This document shows positions 56,845 to 64,000 of a DNA stretch of 64,000 nt, piece by piece. Numbering within the stretch: position 1 is the stretch's first letter; each line of letters begins with the position of its first letter. Source of the DNA: Papaver somniferum (Eukaryota; Streptophyta; Magnoliopsida; Ranunculales; Papaveraceae); NCBI RefSeq assembly GCF_003573695.1, contig NC_039367.1, forward strand, positions 25,816,442 through 25,880,441, given 5' to 3'. Made by a program: the position numbers and the translations under genes. The notes beneath the pieces were generated by a model that worked only from the letters and a program-made list of their open reading frames with translations, made no database searches and was not told where the DNA came from.

Positions 56845-59668
56845 TGAAAAGATGAGGGTACCCAAATACACCACAATCTTTTTGTTTCAACCTATAAGTC
56901 TTTTACCGAATGTGATCGTCTATGGAAAAAGTCTAAAAAATACTAAAATTCGTTTCACACTTCGTGTGATCATCTGTGGATACGAGATGGAGATAATACA
57001 ACAACAAGATAACTTGTGTGATTGACTATGGATAAAAGATCGAGAAAATATAACAACAAAGTGTGTTACTTGATAATAGGTTCGTTAATAGTCAAACTCT
57101 ATAGGATCACTATCAAGTATTACGGAGTTAACGTACTTGTGTATTTTACTTAATCATAATAACAATTATAATGCGAAAATTAAAGTAAAAGACACAGCAA
57201 GATTTTGTTAACGAGGAAACTGCAAATGCAGAAAACCTCCGGGACCTAGTCCAGTTTTGAATACTCTCAAAATTAATCCGCTATACAAAATCTAATACCA
57301 ACTTCGTATAGTTGAGACCAAGAAGACTACCCCTAGCTACTTAATTCCCTCAGTATCCCTGCGCCTTCGACTTCTAGAGTCAGGCACGTGAATAGCAAGT
57401 CATTTGGATCGTATTCCAAACAACAAATGAAGAATCTGTTTGGTAACCACTCTAATTAATCTTGCTAAAAGATACAAATGAGTCGTTGACAAAGGCTCTT
57501 CCGTATAATCTATAAACTTCTTTGTCTGGTTAGATCAATCTAACTTTAACTACCGAAATAGTCAAGTGCAAATTCGCACTCAATCAATATAGATCTCAAA
57601 GAGAAATATAGCGAATGCCGATATCACATAACTAATCAATCAGATCTATCAAATATAAATCGATTCTAGTTGGATCCCAGCCGATCAAGTTTTGTGCACT
57701 AAATCCACAAGATACGAAAACTAATAAGAAATCTTCTTCGTCTTCAAATCTTCTTTTATCTTCAAAACCTGCAGAACACCACTTGAATATCTTGTGATCA
57801 ATCACGCACAGAACGAAGTCTATTAACAATGGATTATCACAAGATTTCTTTAGATCTAACAACAGTTCTAAAGATCTCGTCGATACATTGATCTAGTCTG
57901 AGTGAATCTTATATCAGAATAGAAGATTCTCAAGCATAAATAAACTAGGTGCAATCAAAGTTTCAACAACCATTAGTCAATCAAATCAAACTTAAAACTA
58001 ATAACATTGCAATTATCTAGTTTCCCACCAACGGTACTCGTAGAGATTCTTGATCCCACAGAAGTCTTTAAACGAGTGGTCGTAAGAGATTTCACCTAAT
58101 TAAGATACTTTCCTCTCCGAGTAGACGACTCCACCAGAAACAACAATAAATGAATTTTGCATGGCTCTTAGGATAGTTTGCTAGAATGCAAACTTAGGTA
58201 TTTATAGACCAAGGATGTTTGGACACCAAGGAATTTCCAAAACCGAAAATATTTTCAAGATATGCAATAAATTCCCAAATATGGTTTTCATAATTCCAAT
58301 AAATGTTGGTCCAATATTTATGAAATCTCTCAATAGAAAATCTCCAATTAGTAAATGCACATTACTAATTTTTATTCTCTAGAGCTATGCACTAATTGCT
58401 GGTAATTAAAGCATATAAAATATAAAACCTTAATTAAAAGATTCTTAATTTATTTCGGCACAGGATCACTTTGAGTACCAAGGAATATCTTTGAACAATA
58501 AGTGATAAGAGTTACTGCTCGTATTCAAAGTATGTTGACATCTTTTCACTGCAAATCCTCATTTCATATTTACATAGATTTGCTTTTTTGGAATCGGTTA
58601 TACCACACTTTCAAACAAGTTTAGAATTTTTTTTCCAGTATTCCAAGACTACTATGTGATTGGTCATACCAAATCACAATGATTAGTTGTGATCGGTCCT
58701 ACCAAGTCACATACATGGGTTCAGATCGGTTATACCAATTACTAGGATCCATTATACCTAAATATGGTACCTACTTTTGATCGGTCACACCAGTCACTAG
58801 GATCGGTTACACCAGTTACAAGGATTGGTTCCATATACACATAGTATCTACTTGTGATCGGTCACACCAATTACTAGGATCGGTCACGCCAATTACAAGG
58901 ATCGATCATACCATCTCATGGTGATTACTTAGGATCGGTTACACCAATTACTAGGAACGGTCATACCAAATCATAAGTATAGGCATTGTGATCAGTTATA
59001 CCAGGATACATAACCTGAGTTAAGATCGGTTCTACCAACTCGCATATATTGGTTGTCCAAATATCTGCAATGAATAGCCAGAAAAGTAAGCCCATTGATT
59101 TCCCTTTCGATTCACGAAACAAGTTTATGAATGTACTTCCTTTAAACAAATGTAAAACATTGTTTTCTAGGATGAAATCTTCACCATAACCCATTCACAT
59201 AATCATAACACTATACACAAGATTATGTCGATGTCATATCTACGAAGTTCAAAATATAAGTGTTATACTTCGTAGTTCTAATTCCTTAATATTATGATCA
59301 CACTATTATGATCATGTCACATCACTAGAGTATTATATACAATATGTATGGTATATATAGTTGAGCAGTTATGTTTTCAATATAACACGACTTGAAAGAT
59401 ATGTTAGGAGTAAAACAGTTCAAGTCAATATTACTAACCTCAAGTGGAAGGATGATGTCGTCGTTGTAGTTCATTACTTCTTCACATTCTTCAGGTCTTC
59501 GAATAATACTTGTATGTCTCAACATTCCTAGATTTTCTAGTCTAACCTAAACGAAGTTGACTCTAGTATTTAATCAAGCGACTCTAGATGAGTTTTGATA
59601 TTCTAAAATATGACAACCAAACTTGACATACCAAAGCTTGGTGAGTTTAACCGAGATATGCTATAACA
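56845..59668 (-). repeat. 5' LTR of family A, complete (2,824 bp)
   Basis: The plus strand starts TGAAAAGATGAGGGTACC and ends GATATGCTATAACA. It matches 1-912 plus 11604-12984 in the same orientation and 44330-47111 in reverse. It has a reverse-strand TATA box at 58199-58206 and a GATCGGTTACACC-type cluster at 58590-59040. Confidence 0.9.
58199..58206 (-). promoter_or_regulatory. TATA box of the family A 5' LTR
   Basis: TATTTATA on the plus strand is TATAAATA on the minus strand, at the same place as in the solo LTR (45773). Confidence 0.5.
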
Positions 59669-59689
59669 TCCTCAACTCACTCTATTCAA

Positions 59690-62600
59690 CTGAGCACAAA
59701 TCTTTTTTCTCTTTCTTAAGGTGACAAATTTATTCCTGTACTCATCAATGAAATAAAAATTTTGCCATACCAACTAGCTGCTGCTGGTGAGATTGTTTTT
59801 GATAGTGAGTTAGTTTTAATAACACTCAAAGCTTTAAATGTTGATTACATACCGTGTACTACTTTAATGAGGCATATAAATCCTCTTATTACCAGTATCT
59901 ACATAATAATTTGTTGAATGAAGACTCTGTTGTGAGTCAGAGAGCACAACTTACTAAGAATGAATTGGATGCCAAAGCTTTCATGGCAAACACTTTTAGA
60001 GTATATTATAGAGGTTTTTCTAGCAGAGGTCACTATAGAGGTAGACATCCTAATGTTGGCAGATATCCTTATCCTGCAATCTTTGCAAAATATAATTATG
60101 GAAGAGGAAATTTCACTCATGATAAAGAACCATGTCAGATTTTTCACTCAGATTGTCACCTTGCTCCCAACTGCAATCAGAGATTAAATTTTTCCTACAA
60201 AGGTAGAGATCCTCCAGCAAATCTCAGTGCCATGCTTGCTGCAATTAATATATTTGATAAAGAAGAATGGATTGTAGACAGTGGTGCTAACAACCATATC
60301 ACCTCATATCCAACTTCTTTGCAAGACACTACTGCTTATGATGGTATTGAAATCATCAATACTGAAAATGGTGGAGGTATGTCAATCTCTCATACTGGAA
60401 ACTCTAGTAAAGTTATGAATGATCATTCTTTTCAGTTAAATGATGTGCTCTTTGTTCCTCGAGCTTCTCATAATCTTCTATATGCTCATAAATTCACTTC
60501 AGATAACAACTACTCTTTAACTCTTGATTCTCATGGTTTTTCTATTAAGGATCAGACCTCTGGGAAGATTCTTTTCCAAGGAATACATAAAAATGACCTA
60601 TATCCAATCACATTCACATCTTCTCCACAGTGTCTTTCATCAATAACTGACAGTGCACTTCTTCATAGAACATTTGGTCATCCATCCTTCCAAACACTTC
60701 AGAAAATATGTCGTGTTCTGCAACTATCCAATGTTTCAAAATAAACCTTTTCATTGTATTTAATGCAAATTGTGTAGGTATCAAAAAATACCTTTTCAAT
60801 TGTCTAAGTGTAGGCCTCAAAAACTACCTTTTCAATTGTCTACTACTGTAGATAAACAACCTCTAGAGTTGTTACACATGGATCTATGGGGTCCATGTCT
60901 GTAGATTCTGTGTCAGGTAGTTTGTATTATGAAAACATTGTGAATGAATATACAAAGTATTGCTGGATAATTCCATTGTCTTCCAAATGGGAATTCAAAG
61001 CTTCTTTTACATCCTTTGTTACAAGAATAGAGCAACTCTTATCTTTCTTTATTATTACTGATAATGGTGGATAATTTTTAAATAAATTTCTTGAGCAATT
61101 ATGTGCCACACAAGGAATAACACATGAATTCTCTTCTCTTGTCCACATACACTAGAACAAAATGATGTAGCAGAGGTTAAACATAAGCATCTTGTATAAA
61201 TAACAAGATTATTGCTTTTACAATCTGGTTTACCAAATAAATTCTGGGTTGAAGCTCTGCATACTGATAATTATCTCATAAACAGATTGCCTACTAGGGC
61301 TATTTCATTTCTTACTCCTTTTGAGAAACTTTTCAACATAAAACCAGATTACAATTTTCTAAAAGTTTTTCTCTGTTCTTGTTTTCCTTGGCTGAAGCTA
61401 TACACTTAAAATAAACTAGAACCTAGGAGTAAACACTGTGTTTTTCTGGGTTATAGACTTCAACACAAAGGCTACATATGCTTTGATCCCATTACAGGAA
61501 AAATTTATATCTCAAGACATATGTCTTTTGATGAATCTACTTTTCCATACAGTGCACTTGTTTAATCTTCAGTCATTTCCACTCCCTGGATTTCCTCATC
61601 AATTCATTCTTCTTCTTCATCTACAACTCCAGATCGCAATGTTCAATCTTCCACCTCAAAAGGTTTAGTCACTAAGAATGATCATTCCATGACAACTAGA
61701 GGTAGGAATGGCATTTACACTCCAAAGTCTTATTTTGCTACCAAACATCCTCTCAGTCTGCATTTATATCTCATGTACCTAAAAGTATTGTTGTTTCAAA
61801 TAAAGAAAAAGTATGGATAGTTTCTTCTGTTGAAGAATACAATGCTTTAATGAAAGCAATTACTTGGTCGTTAGTTAAACCTGATGCAGCTCAAAATCTT
61901 AATGGCTACAAATGGGTATTCATGATAAAGTATAATGCAGATGGAAGTATTGATAGGCATAAAGAAAGGCTCGTAGCAAAGGGTTATCATCAACAACCAG
62001 GTCTTAACTATGAAGAAACATTTAGTCCAGTTGTTAAACCAACCACAATAAGAATTATTTTATCCATGGATATTCAATTTAACTGGCACATCCATCAGCC
62101 AGATGTCAGTAATGCATTTCCGCATGGTGACTTACAAGAAGAAGTTTTTATGTCTCAGCCGCCTGGCTTTGTGGATCTAGAGAAACCTGACCATGTTTGT
62201 CTTCTTCATAAAGCAGCAAGCACTTAGAGCCTGGTATGACAAACTTAGTGAAGCATTGAAGTCTCTGAACTTTGTGAACTCTTCTTCAGATACTTCTCTT
62301 TTCGTTCCTAGAGGTTAATTGTAGCTCTAGTGTGATATCTTGCTAATAGGTTCTTCATCAGCTTTACTTCAACATGTTATTTCTAAACTGCAAGATCACT
62401 TTCCTATCAAAGATTTGGGTGCCTTATACTATTTTTTGGGTCTTGAGGTTAAAAAAACCAAAGAGTCTCTCTATCTCTCAGAGACAAAATATGATGTTGA
62501 TCTTCTTCACAAGCATAACATGGAAGGTGCAAAACCATGTGTTACTCCAATATCTGTTACAGACAAGCTCAGTAAATCTTCAGGTGATTTACTTACAAAT

Positions 62601-63236
62601 CCAACAGAATACAGGTCTTTAGTTGGAGATTTACAATATCTTACCTGGACAAGACCTGACATAACATTTGCAATTAATCTTGTCTGTCAGTATATGCAAC
62701 ATCCCCAGACTGATCATCTTATGGCAGCCAAAATAATCCTAACATATATCAAATGCACTATGGATTATGGTTTAAAGTTTACAAGTGACAGCTCTTTTGT
62801 TTTGGGATTTTCAGATGTTGATTGGGCTGGTTCTGTGGATGATAGAAGATCAACTGGAGTTTACTGTATTTTTTGGGATCTAACATTATTTCCTGGTCAT
62901 CAAAGAAGCAAACTACAGTATCCAGATCTAGTACAGAAGCTGAATACAGGACTTTGGCTCATAGTGCTGCTGAAATGGTTTGGATTTGTTATCTGTTGGG
63001 TGATCTTCATTTTCCAATATTAGGGATACCCAAACTTATCTATGATAATATTAGTTCCATCTTACTTGCTTCAAATCCAGTGATGCATTCTAAATGAAGC
63101 ATGTTCAGCTTGATTATCACTCCATCAGGAAACTAGTTCAAGGGAAGTCTTTGGATGTCTTCTATATTCATACACTTGATCAAATTGCTGACACTTTCAG
63201 CAAAGGTCTTCACAATCCAAGATTTATATATCTCTG
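59690..63236 (+). pseudogene. Copia gag-pol polyprotein (plus), truncated at 5', multiple lesions
   Basis: Domains are in copia order. A gag end with LAAAGEIVFDSELVLITL (59770-59830) leads into the 296-codon frame at 59854-60744. That frame has a degenerate knuckle (CQIFHSDCHLAPNC), protease WIVDSGANNHIT and gag-pre-integrase LLHRTFGHPSFQ. The integrase follows (HMDLWGP, YTKYCWIIPLSSKW, IITDNGG-stop, LEQNDVAEVKHKHLV, FWVEALHTDNYLINRLPT). The RT has YKWVFMIKYNADGS, RLVAKGYHQQPGLNYEETFS, PDVSNAFPHGDL and LYYFLGLEVKK (61830-62560). The region that should carry YVDD at about 62325 is disrupted (CDILLIGSS). RNase H has DVDWAGSVDDRRSTGVYC, SRSSTEAEYRTLAH and DTFSKGLH (62815-63236). There are no LTRs on the left, because family A abuts at 59668. 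Confidence 0.88.
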
Positions 63237-63272
63237 AAAAAAACTCATGGTGGTTCAGGTACCCATTCGTTT

Positions 63273-63281
63273 GCGGGGGGA
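63273..63281 (+). other. Polypurine tract of the plus copia element
   Basis: GCGGGGGGA lies 37 bp after the pol stop, the usual place for copia. The sequence after it (TAACAACATATC) does not begin with TG, so the 3' LTR start is mutated or displaced. No other LTR copy in the window can confirm its extent. Confidence 0.55.
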
Positions 63282-63600
63282 TAACAACATATCAACTGAT
63301 GTTACAACACAGATATAGAAGTGGTGCAGGTTACAGATGCGGGGCATGATAAGATAAGCAGTGGCGCAGGATAACAATTTTACGTGTTCTCAGTGATATC
63401 ATTCTTGTGCACTCTGCACGTGTGAGATAACGTGTATCTGTTATTAGTCTATACAGACAGTATAAATATTGTCTATGTATTATGGCATCTCCTATGGTAT
63501 GAAAATAAAAACATCCATAACTTAAGGAGTATCCACATATATGTGGATCCTTGGTATTTTGTGGAGTTAAAACCCACCATGGGAGCGAGTACTAAAAATT
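63282..63600 (+). other. Probable 3' LTR remains of the plus copia element
   Basis: A/T-rich sequence with GCAGGATAACA and GCAGGTTACAG repeats and a CAGTATAAATATTG TATA-like box at about 63458. Without a partner LTR this stays an inference from its position after the purine tract. Confidence 0.4.
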
Positions 63601-63602
63601 TA

Positions 63603-63889
63603 GTCCATCTGGATATTCCATGACCAGATTAAGAGAATTTTGGGATGATTCAAATATTTGAAATTAGCAAATTCTATAAATGTTGCTAAATTAGTTAGAC
63701 TGTTGCGAAATTGATATTTAATTCTTAAAAGCAAAACTCTAGTCCGGACATTTAGCAACCGAATGGAAGAAAAGAATGTGTTGCCTCCTGACACTCGGTG
63801 ACCGGATGGGAGAAAAAAATATATATATACATACATCCGGACACTCAATGTTCGGATGGGATATCTGGTCACCTTATGACCAGATGGAC
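63603..63889. mobile_element. Small inverted-repeat element (MITE-like), ~287 bp
   Basis: The ends are inverted: GTCCATCTGG at 63603-63612 and CCAGATGGAC at 63880-63889. The similarity continues inward to GACCAGAT. Inside, CCGGACA and GGATGGGAGAAAA words repeat around 63740-63860. No clear TSD or coding is seen, so the superfamily is open. Confidence 0.5.
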
Positions 63890-64000
63890 ATTCCACAGTG
63901 ATCCCCTCGTATTTATGAGTAGTATTTGGGCTTCACAAATATATGGATAATAAAGGGTATATTAATTAAATATCCTTAGTTTTGACATCCAACAAATATA
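63890..64000. other. Window end, nothing recognised
   Basis: A/T-rich spacer without features. Confidence 0.6.

Larger units (their letters stand above)
54475..59668 (-). mobile_element. Family A LTR retrotransposon, 5' part (minus)
   Basis: A complete 5' LTR (56845-59668), a tRNA-iMet primer site and about 2.4 kb of interior with coding remains are visible. No second LTR is found to the left within the window, so the 3' half is deleted. The purine-rich strand at about 54480-54488 (CCCCCCTAG on the plus strand) could be a leftover polypurine tract, but no LTR start follows it. The primer site type suggests copia, although no integrase or RT remains to prove this. Confidence 0.75.

Overview
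This window is repeat-rich nuclear DNA from a flowering plant. The evidence is plant-type L1 LINEs with DUF4283/zinc-knuckle ORF1 and an RNase H tail, Ty1/copia and Ty3/gypsy LTR retrotransposons with plant tRNA primer sites, MULE and hAT DNA transposons, and exons with GT..AG introns. The strong retroelement load and A/T-rich single-copy sequence suggest a large-genome eudicot. I suspect a poppy-like Ranunculales species, but that is a weak guess. Most long open frames in the first 11 kb are artefacts of GC-rich tandem repeats. I see no tRNA, rRNA, CRISPR or bacterial-type operon.

Layout. 1-12984: an LTR of a ~2.8 kb LTR family ('family A', minus strand) is split at 912/11599 by a complete 10.7 kb non-autonomous LTR retrotransposon (913-11598). 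Its >3 kb LTRs are mostly minisatellite and ~236-bp tandem repeats, and its 4.1 kb interior has no recognisable gene. 13.0-14.8 kb: an old LTR relic, then a stretch of unlike composition that may be organellar. 14790-19739: three DNA transposons nested inside one another (MULE-like > MULE > hAT), each with its own target-site duplication (TSD). 19.8-20.9 kb: promoter and four exons of a probable host gene encoding a C2H2-like finger. 21867-27504: a full-length but mutated L1 LINE (minus) with an 11-bp TSD. 28.2 kb: a possible further host exon.

29236-34893: a decayed copia element (minus). 36.2-36.8 kb: a broken acidic-protein gene (minus). 38.1-52.0 kb: a second LINE (plus) whose ORF1 is split by a gypsy element (38246-47539, TSD TTCCA) that retains only part of gag. 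The 5' LTR of that gypsy element is itself split by a solo LTR of family A (44330-47111, TSD CATAC). 52.0-54.5 kb: a third, truncated LINE. 54.5-59.7 kb: the 5' half of a minus-strand family A element with its LTR and a tRNA-iMet primer site. 59.7-63.2 kb: a plus-strand copia gag-pol relic. 63.6-63.9 kb: a small inverted-repeat element.

The main value of the window is its stratigraphy. Precise TSDs give the relative order of at least seven insertions, and family A is present as a split LTR, a solo LTR and an LTR-plus-interior. Probable host coding sequence is limited to the finger gene, the possible exon at 28.2 kb and the acidic-protein fragment. All coordinates of repeats and domains were read by eye, and no alignment or database search was run.
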